Notes: generated by a model not told the origin, from the sequence alone. A stretch of 64,000 bases of DNA from Hyphomicrobium_A sp963745205 (GCA_963745205.1 CAVUWX010000020.1:40751-104750); one strand, 5' to 3'. Counted from the stretch's first letter, positions 1 to 8,787 are shown. A program made the numbers and translations.

Positions 1-359
1 AGGCCGAAGAGGATGAGGCAATCGCCGAGATAAATCGGGTTGCGGAAGCGCCGATATGGCCCCGTCGTCACCAGCGCGGTCGCGCCGGCATGCGGGCGCA
101 CGGTCGTCCCCGCTTGTCGCAGCATCAGGATCGAGACGACGAGCAGCACGACACCCAAAACGCCGAGCCCGAGCCCGACGTAGTGCGCCGCCCGGTCGTC
201 GAGACCTGGCCACGGGAGCGGCGCGATGCGGCTCAAGAGTAACGCGCCGGCGATGACCGCAACGATGAGGATCGGCGGCCAGGGAAGGCTGCTTGGGCGA
301 TCGGACGTATTGGGTAAAGTCTGCGTCATCGGCGTGCCCCGGAGCAAGCGCCTGACCAT
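1..359 (-). CDS. Isoprenylcysteine carboxyl methyltransferase-family membrane protein (3' end outside window)
   Basis: The minus-strand frame is open from the window edge to an ATG at 359, with an in-frame ATG at 329. The visible ~110-119 residues hold two hydrophobic segments, then a turn with the motif TTGPYRRFRNPIYLGD. That motif is typical of the ICMT/PEMT-like methyltransferase fold, which binds AdoMet at the membrane. The C-terminal half with the rest of the cofactor site is cut off by the window. Neither start has a strong ribosome site, although CCGGGG lies upstream of 329. Family membership is known from the motif; the substrate cannot be inferred. Confidence 0.7.
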   Translation of the reverse strand, partial: MVRRLLRGTPMTQTLPNTSDRPSSLPWPPILIVAVIAGALLLSRIAPLPWPGLDDRAAHYVGLGLGVLGVVLLVVSILMLRQAGTTVRPHAGATALVTTGPYRRFRNPIYLGDCLILFG

Positions 360-395
360 TACACCAGAATGCCGCTCAGCCCCTACCGTGCGCGC

Positions 396-860
396 TTACT
401 GCTTTGTTTTGGTGGGGATTGGCTCGGGCACGCTGTCGGTCTTTTTGAGCTCGGCTTCGATGTCGAAAATCTTGCACTTCTTGGCGGCGAGCTCGCGATT
501 ATAGGCCTCCAGCATCGCCCGATCCTTGCGGTACTGGCCGTCGGGGTCCATGCCCTCCTTGGTGCCGCCGAAGATGGGCGTGGTGACGGCCTGCGCAGTG
601 CGCGCCATGGTGCTCGCCTTGGCGCGGGTGTCGTAACCGCGAATTTGCAGGATGCGCACCTGCATTTTGCCGGTGAGCTTCTTGCAGTCGTATTTCTTCT
701 CGTCCTCGGTGAGCTCGTAAGCTGAGAAGGCGGCCGTATCGTTGGCGAGCGGAGGAGGGTCGCTGACGAGCGCAGGCGGCGGCTCGGTAGGCGCACCGGC
801 GCACCCGCATGCGAGCGCGGCTATCGACAGCAACAGACCGAACGCGCCGAGCCGGACCAT
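396..860 (-). CDS. Putative lipoprotein of unknown function
   Basis: A 154-residue protein starting at an ATG at 860. Residues 1-20 form a short signal peptide with a lipobox-like LACGC end (Cys18 or Cys20), so it is probably a lipid-anchored envelope protein. A Pro-rich stretch (about 24-38) leads to a charged, Lys-rich helical domain with two cysteines (near 58 and 128). I do not recognise a family. It is divergent from the secreted protein at 1021, and the two share a ~160-bp upstream region. Confidence 0.65.
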   Translation of the reverse strand: MVRLGAFGLLLSIAALACGCAGAPTEPPPALVSDPPPLANDTAAFSAYELTEDEKKYDCKKLTGKMQVRILQIRGYDTRAKASTMARTAQAVTTPIFGGTKEGMDPDGQYRKDRAMLEAYNRELAAKKCKIFDIEAELKKTDSVPEPIPTKTKQ

Positions 861-1020
861 GGCATCCTATTCACCCGCAAGGGGTAACGAGACCCCAATC
901 GGGGCGGATTGAAGGCATTTCGCGACGCTTGACCGCGGCCAACGGCCCTTCTTGCGCAGTTGCGCCGGGCCGGTCCCCACGGTTCAATGTTCCGATCGGG
1001 GTGATCGAGACGAGGGGTTG

Positions 1021-1458
1021 ATGATGCAGATTGCATTCGCGTCCTGCATGGGATGCCTGCTGGTGGGGTTCGCGTACCTTGGACCGGCGTGTGCCCAGGA
1101 GGAGCCCAAGCACTTCGTGTGCTCCTTCTCGACCGGCAACTCGTGGAGCTACGACGGCGGCGGCTTCAAGTCGGAGGCATCGGCGCCGCTCACCTTCGAG
1201 ATCACCGACATCAATCTTGACGGCCAATCGGCGCGCCTCATCACCGACGGGCGCGACCAGCCGGGCATGCTCAAGATCGTGCGCGCCATCAACGCCAACC
1301 ATTTCCTCGAGGTCATGAACGAGGGCTTCCTCAACCTCACGACCGTCTACGACAAGGACGCGGCGACGGGCGCCTATCCGGCGGTGCACTCGCGCCATTT
1401 CGGGCTGATGGGCCAACCCGTGTTCGCCCAATACGCCGGAACGTGCAGATCCAAGTGA
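1021..1458 (+). CDS. Secreted hypothetical protein
   Basis: About 145 residues. The start is placed at the ATG pair at 1021-1026 because GAGGGG sits just upstream and a clean signal peptide follows (hydrophobic core, then cleavage near ACAQ-EE). The mature part is a compact beta-rich domain with two cysteines, one just after the cleavage site and one near the C-terminus, which could form a disulfide. The frame is also open upstream to 952, but that extension is arginine-rich and spoils the signal peptide. No family recognised. Confidence 0.65.
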   Translation: MMQIAFASCMGCLLVGFAYLGPACAQEEPKHFVCSFSTGNSWSYDGGGFKSEASAPLTFEITDINLDGQSARLITDGRDQPGMLKIVRAINANHFLEVMNEGFLNLTTVYDKDAATGAYPAVHSRHFGLMGQPVFAQYAGTCRSK

Positions 1459-1546
1459 GCTGTGGATGCGCCCGGAATTGCGCTCGCGCTGCCGAGGCTC
1501 GATGGTCAATGCTGCGCGGCAATTGTTGTCCTGAAGGAGCGAGGCG

Positions 1547-1984
1547 ATGACGCTTCATCTGATCAAGCTGTGCGTCGGCGCCGCCTCTATCGAGGACCTC
1601 GCCGCCTGGCAGCGCGAGCGGCTCGCCGAGCAGAAGAAGGCCGGCGAGAAGCCGCGGCTGTTCCACACGACGTTCCAGATGCCGAAGCGGCAGGCGGAAC
1701 TCTTGGACGGCGGCTCGCTCTATTGGGTCATCAAAGGCGTGATCCAGGTGCGCCAGCGCATCGCCGGCTTCGACGAAGGACACAAGGCGGACGGCTCTCG
1801 CTGCTGCCTGATCTTGCTCGACGCGGCGCTCGTCCCCGTGCGACCCCTGTCACGCCGCGCCTTCCAGGGATGGCGTTATTTCGATCCGGCGGATGCGCCG
1901 CCCGATCTTAATCGCGGCGACAGGAAGCTGTCGGGGCTGCCGCCGAAGATGCGGCGCGATCTTGCCGACCTCGGACTGCTGTAG
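1547..1984 (+). CDS. DUF1489 family protein
   Basis: A 145-residue protein with the DUF1489 signature: N-terminal MTLHLIKLCVG, the region RLFHTTFQMPKRQAELLDGG, and a basic end containing MRRDLADLGLL. The family is confined to alphaproteobacteria and has no assigned function. Length and both ends match the family. It has no signal peptide or membrane segment, so it is cytoplasmic. The aminotransferase at 2000 follows 15 bp after its stop, so the two are probably co-transcribed. Confidence 0.85.
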   Translation: MTLHLIKLCVGAASIEDLAAWQRERLAEQKKAGEKPRLFHTTFQMPKRQAELLDGGSLYWVIKGVIQVRQRIAGFDEGHKADGSRCCLILLDAALVPVRPLSRRAFQGWRYFDPADAPPDLNRGDRKLSGLPPKMRRDLADLGLL

Positions 1985-1999
1985 GATCACCTAAGCCCC

Positions 2000-3106
2000 A
2001 TGCAGCGTCCGCGCCTAAACCCGCTCGTCGAGTTCCTGCCCGCGTTCGTGCCGTTTGTCGGACCGGAGGCGCAGGAACGCGCGCGGGGACGGCCGTTCGC
2101 CGCGCGGCTTGGCGCCAACGAGAGTGTGTTCGGGCCCTCGCCCAAGGCCGTCGCCGCGATGGAAGCCGCGGCCTCCGGCAATTGGATGTACGCGGACCCC
2201 GAAAGCTACGAGCTGCGTTGTGCCATTGCGCAGTTCCATGGGGTCGGCATTGACAACGTCGTCATCGGCGAAGGCATCGACGGGCTGTTGGGGCTGACGG
2301 TGAAGCTCGCGGCGGAGCCGGGTTCGGTGATCGTCAGCTCGGACGGCACCTACCCTACCTTCAACTTTCACGTCGCCGCCGGCGGTGGACGTCTCGTGCG
2401 CGTGCCCTACCGCGACGACCGCCAGGATCTCGAGGCGCTGCTCGCCGCGGCCGTGCGCGAGGACGCACACATCCTCTACGTCGCCACGCCCGACAACCCG
2501 ATGGGATCGATGGCGCCGAGCGCCGAGTTGAAGCAGCTCATCGCGCGACTGCCGGATGGGGTGCTGTTGTGCCTCGATGAAGCCTATTGCGATACGGCGC
2601 CGCCCAAGGACGTGCTGCCGATCGACGTCACGAACCCGCAGGTGCTGCGGCTGCGCACCTTCTCAAAGGCATACGGTCTCGCCGGCGCGCGCATCGGCTA
2701 TGCGCTGGGCGAGGCGGCGCTGATCCGCCAGTTCGAAAAAATCCGCAACCACTACGGCATCAACCGCGTGGGCCAGATCGGCGCACTCGCGGCGATCGAG
2801 GATCAGGCCTACCTTGCCGAGGTCGTACGCCAGATCGCTCGCGCCCGCGCGCGGATCGGGAGGATCGCATTCGACCAAGGTCTCGCGCCGCTCATTTCGG
2901 GGGCTAACTTCGTGACCATCGATTGCGGCGGCGACGGCACCTTCGCCAAGCGCGTTCTCGACGGGCTCATTGCGCGCGACGTGTTCGTGCGCATGCCGAG
3001 CGTCGCGCCGCTCAACCGCTGCATAAGGGTGAGCTGCGGGCGCGATGAGGACTTGGCCGTATTCGCCGCGGCGCTCCCCATCGCACTGGCCGAGGCGCGC
3101 GCCTAG
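2000..3106 (+). CDS. PLP-dependent aminotransferase, histidinol-phosphate aminotransferase-like
   Basis: A 368-residue fold-type I aminotransferase. Visible features are the substrate-side ARLGANES motif (35-42), the SSDGTYPT cofactor loop (113-120), the PDNP motif (164-167), LDEAYCD (192-198) and the Schiff-base lysine Lys223 in RTFSKAYGLAGARIGY. This layout fits HisC-like enzymes, which move an amino group between an amino acid or amino alcohol phosphate and 2-oxoglutarate. Several Rhizobiales carry such paralogues outside the his operon, and no other his genes lie nearby. The substrate is therefore uncertain. Confidence 0.85.
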   Translation: MQRPRLNPLVEFLPAFVPFVGPEAQERARGRPFAARLGANESVFGPSPKAVAAMEAAASGNWMYADPESYELRCAIAQFHGVGIDNVVIGEGIDGLLGLTVKLAAEPGSVIVSSDGTYPTFNFHVAAGGGRLVRVPYRDDRQDLEALLAAAVREDAHILYVATPDNPMGSMAPSAELKQLIARLPDGVLLCLDEAYCDTAPPKDVLPIDVTNPQVLRLRTFSKAYGLAGARIGYALGEAALIRQFEKIRNHYGINRVGQIGALAAIEDQAYLAEVVRQIARARARIGRIAFDQGLAPLISGANFVTIDCGGDGTFAKRVLDGLIARDVFVRMPSVAPLNRCIRVSCGRDEDLAVFAAALPIALAEARA

Positions 3107-3210
3107 CAGATTCTACCGCCGATCGATCGAACGTGGGCGCACGTATTTCCCTGACGTTAAGCCTCGCTCGTCAAGATCGCGGCTCCGCCGTTTACGCGAG
3201 CCCGCACCCC

Positions 3211-3456
3211 ATGCCGAACGCGCTTCTCGACTACTCGTCCTGGTCGTATCAGGCGATCTTCGTCCTGATCGTCCTCTACCTCGTCGCCGGACTGGTGAAC
3301 CCGGCCTGGGTGGGGGCCGGCTCGCGCCGCACCATCGCCATCGTATCGGTGGTCGGGATGCTGCTTGCATCGACGGCCTTCTACATTGCCGTACGCCCGC
3401 TCGATGGCGCGGGTGTCCAGGGCACCGGCAGGGAAGCCACAACTAAACAGCCCTGA
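3211..3456 (+). CDS. Small two-helix membrane protein
   Basis: An 81-residue protein from the ATG at 3211. It contains two predicted transmembrane helices (about 13-30 and 43-62) and a short polar C-terminus. The frame is open upstream to 3133, but that part looks non-coding in amino-acid content. No family is recognised. It is followed by another small membrane protein at 3718. Confidence 0.55.
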   Translation: MPNALLDYSSWSYQAIFVLIVLYLVAGLVNPAWVGAGSRRTIAIVSVVGMLLASTAFYIAVRPLDGAGVQGTGREATTKQP

Positions 3457-3717
3457 TCGGGGATCTTCGAGCAAGGCTTGACTGCTCCGGGGCGTGGGCG
3501 ACAAAGCGCCGCTCGGTGGTGCTCCGCTCGATTCCGAGAATCGTGCTTGCGGGAGTGGGTTTCGTCGGCGTCATCGGCTATACGCTTTCATTGCCGGACC
3601 GCCCGCACGCCTTCGATAGCTACCTCAAGGACTTCGGCAAGCGGGCGAGGCACCGGCACAGGGGCAATAATGGCACTTGGCGTGCCGAAGATCATCGGGA
3701 CGGGATCGGAGAGAACA

Positions 3718-3903
3718 ATGCGTGGAACATTCGGCATACTGCTCGGCTTCATCATCATCGTTGTCGGCCTCGCGGGCCTCGGCGAGGGACTGATGCAGAT
3801 GATGACGCACGCGGACCCGCACTCCAGCATGAAAGCCGCCGGTGGTCTCGGCGCCTTCGTGCTTGCCTCCGTCTTTATGATGATCCTGGCGACGCGCGCC
3901 TGA
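3718..3903 (+). CDS. Small two-helix membrane protein
   Basis: A 61-residue protein starting at the ATG at 3718 behind GGAGAGA. It has two hydrophobic helices (about 5-27 and 41-59) joined by a Met/His/Asp-containing loop (MQMMTHADPHSS). The loop is the only distinctive feature and gives no reliable function. Tiny proteins of this kind are common in Rhizobiales genomes. The upstream part of the same frame has poor codon character and is left out. Confidence 0.5.
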   Translation: MRGTFGILLGFIIIVVGLAGLGEGLMQMMTHADPHSSMKAAGGLGAFVLASVFMMILATRA

Positions 3904-3923
3904 ACGCGACGTTGCCGCGGGGT

Positions 3924-4709
3924 TCAGGGCCAGCGGTGCAGCGCACCCGGCTTGAACGTCCATTCGGGCGTCACGAGGTCGCCGGCGAATGCTGCCGGAT
4001 ACCAAGGCGAGCCTTCGGGCGACGCCGGATTCTTCAGGACGTGCATCTCCTGCGCAGGCATGTAGCTCTGGATCAGTAGGAAGCGCCTCTCCCCCGTCTG
4101 CGCGTTCCAGACCATGTCGGCGACGAGCACGGCGTGCCCGGGGAAGCCGCCTTTGACGAACACGTCGCCGATTTGAATGTCGCCGAGCGGCACCGGCTTC
4201 AGCTCGTGCTCGAGCGAGTAGGTGCCGGCGTAGGCGAACACAAGGTCCATGTATTTGCGGAACGCAGCGTGGTCGGATTTGCCGCGCGAGGAGAAGGCGC
4301 GGCGCTTGCCGTCGGTGTCGTTGAAGGCGATCGGGCGCCCCGCGGCGAACAGCCACTCGCCGCGCAGGCGTATGATCGCATCAGCGCATTGCTGGAGGTC
4401 TCTGCTGCCGACGTCGATGTCGATGACGGCAGCGTGCACGTCCTGGCGCCACTTGGGTGCGCCCGTATAAGTGAGCACTGGCGATCCGGGCGGCTTTAGA
4501 GGTAGCCCGCGCAGCCAAGCGGCCCAGCTATCGGCCGCAGCGGCGACGCGCGCAAAACCCGCCGGCGGTGCGAAGCGCTGTTCGAGCGTGCCGGATGTGG
4601 CAGCATCGGCCGGCGAACGCCAGGCATAGCCGGGGGCGGCGGTTGCGGCCGAGGGTACGCCGGCGCACAGCAGCGCTATCAGGGCGGCGCGAATGAGCGT
4701 GATGCGCAT
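3924..4709 (-). CDS. DUF4846 domain-containing exported protein
   Basis: About 261 residues from the ATG at 4709; a GTG at 4739 is possible but lies before the signal peptide. A signal peptide (cleavage near ATA-AP) is followed by a DUF4846 domain. Its typical blocks are visible: a duplicated-strand YTGAPKWRQDVHAAVIDIDVG, QCADAIIRLRGEWL, and the C-terminal GDVFVKGGFPGHAVLVADM. The conserved GHAVLVAD segment with its histidine suggests an NlpC/P60-like fold, but no reaction is established. It is predicted to be periplasmic. Confidence 0.8.
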   Translation of the reverse strand: MRITLIRAALIALLCAGVPSAATAAPGYAWRSPADAATSGTLEQRFAPPAGFARVAAAADSWAAWLRGLPLKPPGSPVLTYTGAPKWRQDVHAAVIDIDVGSRDLQQCADAIIRLRGEWLFAAGRPIAFNDTDGKRRAFSSRGKSDHAAFRKYMDLVFAYAGTYSLEHELKPVPLGDIQIGDVFVKGGFPGHAVLVADMVWNAQTGERRFLLIQSYMPAQEMHVLKNPASPEGSPWYPAAFAGDLVTPEWTFKPGALHRWP

Positions 4710-4762
4710 GCGCCAAAGATTGCGCAAGCGATGTGTCACACTGAGGGCGCCGTCGTGCGGCG

Positions 4763-5681
4763 TTACTGGAACGAGAACGCCTTATTTTGCCAGGGCGTCT
4801 CGTACATCTTCGCCGCCCATCCCGGGATCTGGGCGTACTTGTTCGGCGAATAAAGCTTCGGAGCGGACGGCGCGGCGTTACGCGTTGCGGGCGTGTGCGC
4901 CTTGGCGCGGCGCTGTTTGATGGAAGCGCGTTTGCGCGGGGCGCTTGCACGCGGAGCAGGCTCCTCGGCCTCGACGCCGGTGTTGTCCTTGGGAGGAAGC
5001 GTTGTGGGCCCCCGGCGGCAGCGGCGTCTCGGGCTCGCTCTCGACGGTAGCTGCGGCTATCTCGGTCTCTGGCGGTCCCTGGTCGGAGAGCTCCTCGATC
5101 GTGTCAGGAAGCTTCGCCGCTTGTGGGGCTGGCTCAGCGGCGGCCGCAGCGGGCGCACTGTCGGGGTAGGGCGCAGGGCCGATGGCACCCGTTGAAGTCG
5201 GAGAGGCGCTGTCCTCGGGTTCTGCGAGGGCGAGCGTGGAGAGAGCCGGCGGCTCGCCGCGATCGCCCTGTGCCGTCCCGTCGGATTGCGTGAGTGGCGC
5301 CGTCTCGCGCGCGGCGACGTCGCCAGGGAGTTCGCGCGTGTAGTTCAAGCGCGACAGGATCCGCTGGGCGTCGAGCTGGGCGCCCGAATGCGCCGGATCG
5401 CAAGAAGGGCAGGTCGCCGGGCCGGCAAGAACGGCGAGGCCGAGACCGCCCGCGAACAGCGCGGTGAGGAACCCGCGCATGCGCATCGGCTTGCCCGTCA
5501 AGGGGGCGAGCGCGGCAGCGCGGGTGGGGCGCGGGCGGTCGCTGCGGACGCCGAGCACGCGATAGCCGCCGGCCGCAATCGGCGGCGGGGCCGCAGCCCG
5601 AAGGCTCGCGATATCGTCCATGATCTTCAAGAGGCCGGCGGTGGACTCGACCGTTGCGGCCTTCGATGCGACGTCGCGCAT
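4763..5681 (-). CDS. Ala/Pro-rich membrane-anchored protein, split by a one-base insertion
   Basis: The start is the ATG at 5681 behind CGGGAG. The N-terminus is polar, one transmembrane segment lies near residues 68-88, and an Ala/Pro/Glu-rich extracytoplasmic region follows. The frame breaks in the run of five C at 5009-5013. Removing one C joins it to a convincing C-terminus (NTGVEAEEPAPRASAP, then PNKYAQIPGWAAKMYETPW and FSFQ-stop at 4763-4765), giving a 305-residue protein of exact codon length. The structured, aromatic-rich tail after the indel shows that the joined form is the real one. Function unknown; the break is probably a homopolymer error. Confidence 0.6.
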
Positions 5682-6341
5682 GGTGGCTCCCGGATCACGT
5701 CTTCCCGGGCTTCGGGAAGGCTGGAGCGGATTTGCGCATTTCACTTGAGACCCTGTGTGGCAACGAACTGCGGGCCACTCTGAAGCGACAAGCGCACAAC
5801 CTTGAAAGAAGGGGAAAATTATCCCTCCAACATTGAGACGGTGCCACGCTCATGGTGAATTTTCTATCAATTCTTGAAGCCACACCGGCTGGTCGGGAGC
5901 GGGGGCAAACGAAGAGGCCCGGAGCGGCGCTGCCGTCCGGGCCGGGTTTGATGGCTTTCCGCTGAAAGCCTGCCCGCATGCGGGCTCATCGATAAGCCGC
6001 GGCGCTTGAAGGCCGCGGGCACTTCCTGTTTTTGGACTGTCTTTGGACGTTTGGGTTCTGCCGCGGCTGTTGCAACCGTCAGGCTGCGCTAGCGCGGCTT
6101 GGTCTGGCCCGGAGGCGACATTTTCTTAGACCTCCTTTGCAAAGGTTCATACAACCTGCGCCCGCTCATACCAGGTGTCAATCGACGCGCGTGCATGATC
6201 ATTTGCATGGCAGCGCATGACGATATGCACGAAGGCCATGACCGTTTGCAGCTCTCGTGCATGGTTAACGGATTGTTGAAAGGGGAAAGCTAGGTTCGGG
6301 ACGAAAGCGACGCGACCCGGGCGACGTTCAAGGTACGACAG
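5682..6341. other. 660-bp stretch without a convincing gene
   Basis: No reading frame here has credible coding character. It holds a GC-rich hairpin at 5916-5943, a perfect 14-bp palindrome at 5972-5985 (GCCCGCATGCGGGC), and around 6190-6270 a cluster of GCATG/TGCAT motifs with an inverted pair CGTGCAT...ATGCACG. A 32-codon Met/His-rich frame at 6195-6293 overlaps that cluster but is unproven. The region probably carries the promoters for the divergent genes at 5681 and 6342. Confidence 0.5.
5916..5943. terminator. GC-rich hairpin, possible terminator
   Basis: Inverted arms GGCCCGGA (5916-5923) and TCCGGGCC (5936-5943) around a 12-base loop, followed on the plus strand only by a weak GGGTTTG. 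It could be a terminator or an attenuating structure in the leader of a neighbouring gene. No adjacent gene end explains it. Confidence 0.3.
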
Positions 6342-6641
6342 ATGCGAGCTGTCTTCGGCTTCTTTTCGATGCTGGCGCTCGGACTGATGATGGCCGCCGT
6401 CATCGTGGTGGGTGCCACGGACACGACCAACGGCCCCATCCGGCTTCCCGTGACGGGTGTCTACCTCGACTACGCCTCGGTGGTGATCGGTCTCGCCATG
6501 GGGATCGTGATCGTCGTCCTCGGCCAGATCCGCTGGTCGGACCTGCCGCGCCGCGCCGCGCAGCTTATCGCCGCGCACTGGCGCAAGCTGCGCCTCTTCG
6601 CCTGGGCTGCACTGTTCGTCGCCGTGCTTGTCTACTTCTGA
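6342..6641 (+). CDS. Small three-helix membrane protein
   Basis: A 99-residue protein with three hydrophobic segments (about 5-26, 42-61 and 82-98). A short periplasmic or cytosolic loop with TDTTNGPIRLP joins the first two, and an amphipathic basic stretch (RWSDLPRRAAQLIAAHWRKL) precedes the third. It is a real gene judging by codon content. No family is recognised. It converges on glnA with a perfect hairpin between them. Confidence 0.6.
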   Translation: MRAVFGFFSMLALGLMMAAVIVVGATDTTNGPIRLPVTGVYLDYASVVIGLAMGIVIVVLGQIRWSDLPRRAAQLIAAHWRKLRLFAWAALFVAVLVYF

Positions 6642-6648
6642 AATGCGA

Positions 6649-6672
6649 CGGCCCGGGAGCGATCCCGGGCCG
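6649..6672. terminator. Bidirectional hairpin between convergent genes
   Basis: A perfect 10-bp stem (6649-6658 with 6663-6672) closed by a GCGA tetraloop. It lies between the plus-strand gene ending at 6641 and glnA ending at 6703 on the minus strand. The minus-strand side is followed by TCGCATTTC, a weak T-rich tail. It is well placed to end both transcripts. Confidence 0.55.
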
Positions 6673-6702
6673 CAATCGTCTCCAAGCGAAGCCGGACGCG
6701 GC

Positions 6703-8112
6703 TTAGACCGAGTAGTACATGTCGTACTCGATCGGATGCGGCGCCATCTCGTAGCGCATGTTCTCGGCCATGCGCAGCTCGATGTAGGCGTCGATCATGT
6801 CGTCGGTCATCACGCCGCCCATCTTGAGGAAGGCGCGGTCCTTGTCGAGGTTGTCGAGCGCCTCGCGCAAGGATCCGCAAACGGTCGGAATCTTCTCGAG
6901 CTCGGCCGGCGGCAGGTCGTAGAGGTTCTTGTCGATGGCATTGCCGGGGTTCAGCTTGTTGGTGACGCCGTCGAGCCCGGCCATGAGCATGGCCGCGAAG
7001 CCCAGATACGGGTTCGCCGCCGGATCGGGGAAGCGCACCTCGACGCGCTTTGCCTTCGGATTGGTCGCATGCGGGATGCGGCACGATGCGGAGCGGTTGC
7101 GCGCCGAGTAGGCGAGCAGCACAGGCGCTTCGTAGCCGGGGACCAGCCGCTTGTAGGAGTTCGTCGTCGGATTGGTGAAGGCGTTGATCGCCTTGGCGTG
7201 CTTGAGGATGCCAGCGATGTAGCTGAGGCAGGTGTCGGAGAGGTCCGCGTATTTGTTGCCCGCAAACACCGGCGTAGAGCCGTTCCAGATCGACTGGTGC
7301 ACGTGCATGCCCGAGCCGTTGTCGCCGAAGATCGGCTTCGGCATGAAACACGCGGTCTTGCCGTATGCCTGCGAGACCATGTGCACGACGTACTTATAGA
7401 TCTGCATGTGGTCAGCGATCGTGACCATAGGCGCGAACTTGATGCCGAGTTCGTGCTGGGCGGAGGCCACCTCGTGGTGATGCTTCTCGACCTCGACACC
7501 CATCTCCGTCATGACCGAGAGCATCTCGGAGCGGATGTCCTGGCAGCTGTCGACCGGGGGCACGGGGAAGTAGCCGCCCTTGGTGCGCGGACGGTGGCCG
7601 AGGTTGCCCATCTCGTATTCGGTGCCGCTGTTGGACGGGAACTCGGCCGAGTCGACCTTGAAACCGCAGTTGGTCGGGTCGACGTTGAAGCGCACGTCGT
7701 CGAAGATGAAAAACTCGGCTTCCGGGCCGAAGAAGACCTTGTCGCCCACGCCGGTCGACTTCATGTAGGCTTCGGCCTTCTTGGCGATGCCGCGCGGGTC
7801 GCGCTCGTAGTACTGGCCCGTGGTCGGCTCCCGCACGTCGCAGAACAGTGCAACCGTCGACTGCGCGAAGAATGGATCGAGATGGGCAGTGCCAGGATCC
7901 GGCATCAACAGCATGTCGGAGGACTCGATCCCCTTCCAGCCTGCAATCGAGGAGCCGTCGAACGCGTATCCGTCCGTGAACACTCCCTCGTCGATGCAGT
8001 TCGATTGCGCCGTGACGTGCTGCATCTTTCCCTTAGTGTCCGTGAACCTGAGGTCCACGAACTTGACGTCCTTGTCCTTGATCATTTTCAGGACATCGCT
8101 AGCGTTCTTCAT
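6703..8112 (-). CDS. glnA: Glutamine synthetase, type I
   Basis: A 469-residue GSI that condenses glutamate, ammonia and ATP to glutamine in the cytoplasm as a dodecamer. The start is the ATG at 8112, behind AGGGGAG. Recognisable blocks are FDGSSIAGW near 50-60, the metal-ligand region FFGPEAEFFIF, GDNGSGMHVHQS, the RNRSASCRIPH loop and NLYDLPPAE. Tyr398 in the last block is the expected adenylylation site, so GlnE-type control is likely. glnB lies 79 bp upstream on the same strand, and the pair probably shares the sigma-54 promoter in front of glnB. Confidence 0.97.
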   Translation of the reverse strand: MKNASDVLKMIKDKDVKFVDLRFTDTKGKMQHVTAQSNCIDEGVFTDGYAFDGSSIAGWKGIESSDMLLMPDPGTAHLDPFFAQSTVALFCDVREPTTGQYYERDPRGIAKKAEAYMKSTGVGDKVFFGPEAEFFIFDDVRFNVDPTNCGFKVDSAEFPSNSGTEYEMGNLGHRPRTKGGYFPVPPVDSCQDIRSEMLSVMTEMGVEVEKHHHEVASAQHELGIKFAPMVTIADHMQIYKYVVHMVSQAYGKTACFMPKPIFGDNGSGMHVHQSIWNGSTPVFAGNKYADLSDTCLSYIAGILKHAKAINAFTNPTTNSYKRLVPGYEAPVLLAYSARNRSASCRIPHATNPKAKRVEVRFPDPAANPYLGFAAMLMAGLDGVTNKLNPGNAIDKNLYDLPPAELEKIPTVCGSLREALDNLDKDRAFLKMGGVMTDDMIDAYIELRMAENMRYEMAPHPIEYDMYYSV

Positions 8113-8191
8113 GAGAACTCCCCTGTTACCTACCCCGCACCGGGCTGCCTGCAGACCGCGGCAAGCCTCTATCGCGGAAAGCGGTTCAAAG

Positions 8192-8530
8192 CTAGATGGC
8201 GCTTGCACCCGTTTCGCCGGTGCGAATGCGGATCGCGTTATCTATTCCAGAAATGAATATCTTGCCGTCACCGATGCGGCCGGTCTTGGCGGCCTTCTGG
8301 ATGGCGTCGACGGCCTTGTCCAGCATCTCGTCCGCAAGCACGACCTCGATCTTCACCTTGGGCAGAAAATCGACGACGTACTCCGCGCCCCGATAGAGCT
8401 CGGTGTGACCCTTTTGGCGGCCGAAGCCCTTCGCCTCGAGGACGGTGATGCCTTGCAAGCCGATCTCCTGCAGGGCTTCCTTCACCTCGTCGAGCTTGAA
8501 TGGCTTGATGATGGCCTCGATCTTCTTCAT
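8192..8530 (-). CDS. glnB: Nitrogen regulatory protein P-II
   Basis: A 112-residue PII signal protein. The start is the ATG at 8530 (MKKIEAIIKPFKLDEVKEAL); the longer open frame would run through the promoter. The T-loop contains Tyr51 in RGAEYVVDF, the uridylylation site, and the C-terminal signatures GKIFISGIDNAIRIRTGE are intact. PII senses 2-oxoglutarate and ATP/ADP and controls GlnE, NtrB and ammonium transport. It is the first gene of a glnB-glnA pair, the usual alphaproteobacterial arrangement. Confidence 0.96.
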   Translation of the reverse strand: MKKIEAIIKPFKLDEVKEALQEIGLQGITVLEAKGFGRQKGHTELYRGAEYVVDFLPKVKIEVVLADEMLDKAVDAIQKAAKTGRIGDGKIFISGIDNAIRIRTGETGASAI

Positions 8531-8596
8531 GACCCCTTGGTCCCTCCGATTTTCTGTCGTTCTGCAAGGGCGGATTGTCCGGACGGGCAATGGGTT

Positions 8597-8612
8597 AGCA
8601 TGGCCCATGCCA
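8597..8612 (-). promoter_or_regulatory. Sigma-54 (-24/-12) promoter of glnB-glnA
   Basis: Read on the minus strand the site is TGGCATG-GGCC-ATGCT, against the consensus TGGCACG-N4-TTGCW. The invariant GG and GC and their spacing are kept. Transcription would begin near 8585, about 55 bases before the glnB ATG. RpoN plus NtrC control of glnB-glnA is established in related bacteria. No clear NtrC site (TGCAC-N7-GTGCA) was found upstream, although TGCA repeats occur near 8715-8730. Confidence 0.75.
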
Positions 8613-8787
8613 ACTGCTGCCGGGAAATAATCAATCGTGAATCCAAGATCTTGCTTCGATCCCCGGCACCCATTGCCTTTCCGACGTGGCTGCTAATGCT
8701 CAAGTTTCACGCATATTGCACAAATTGCAGGCGCATGGAATGGAGCGCTGCCCAATTCGCAGACGCTTTGAGAATCCGGGAGCGCGG

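Noticed and set aside
3516..3700. A possible small hydrophobic protein starting at the GTG at 3516 (IPRIVLAGVGFVGVIGY)
   Set aside because: The hydrophobic start is plausible, but the frame runs on without a natural end across the next gene and there is no ribosome site. It may be a decayed gene or one with an indel.
6628..8256. A 542-codon plus-strand frame over glnA
   Set aside because: It is the antisense shadow of glnA and glnB, with His/Arg/Val-rich low-complexity protein and no recognisable fold.
8700..8740. NtrC sites next to the sigma-54 promoter
   Set aside because: TGCA repeats occur, but their spacing does not fit the NtrC consensus.
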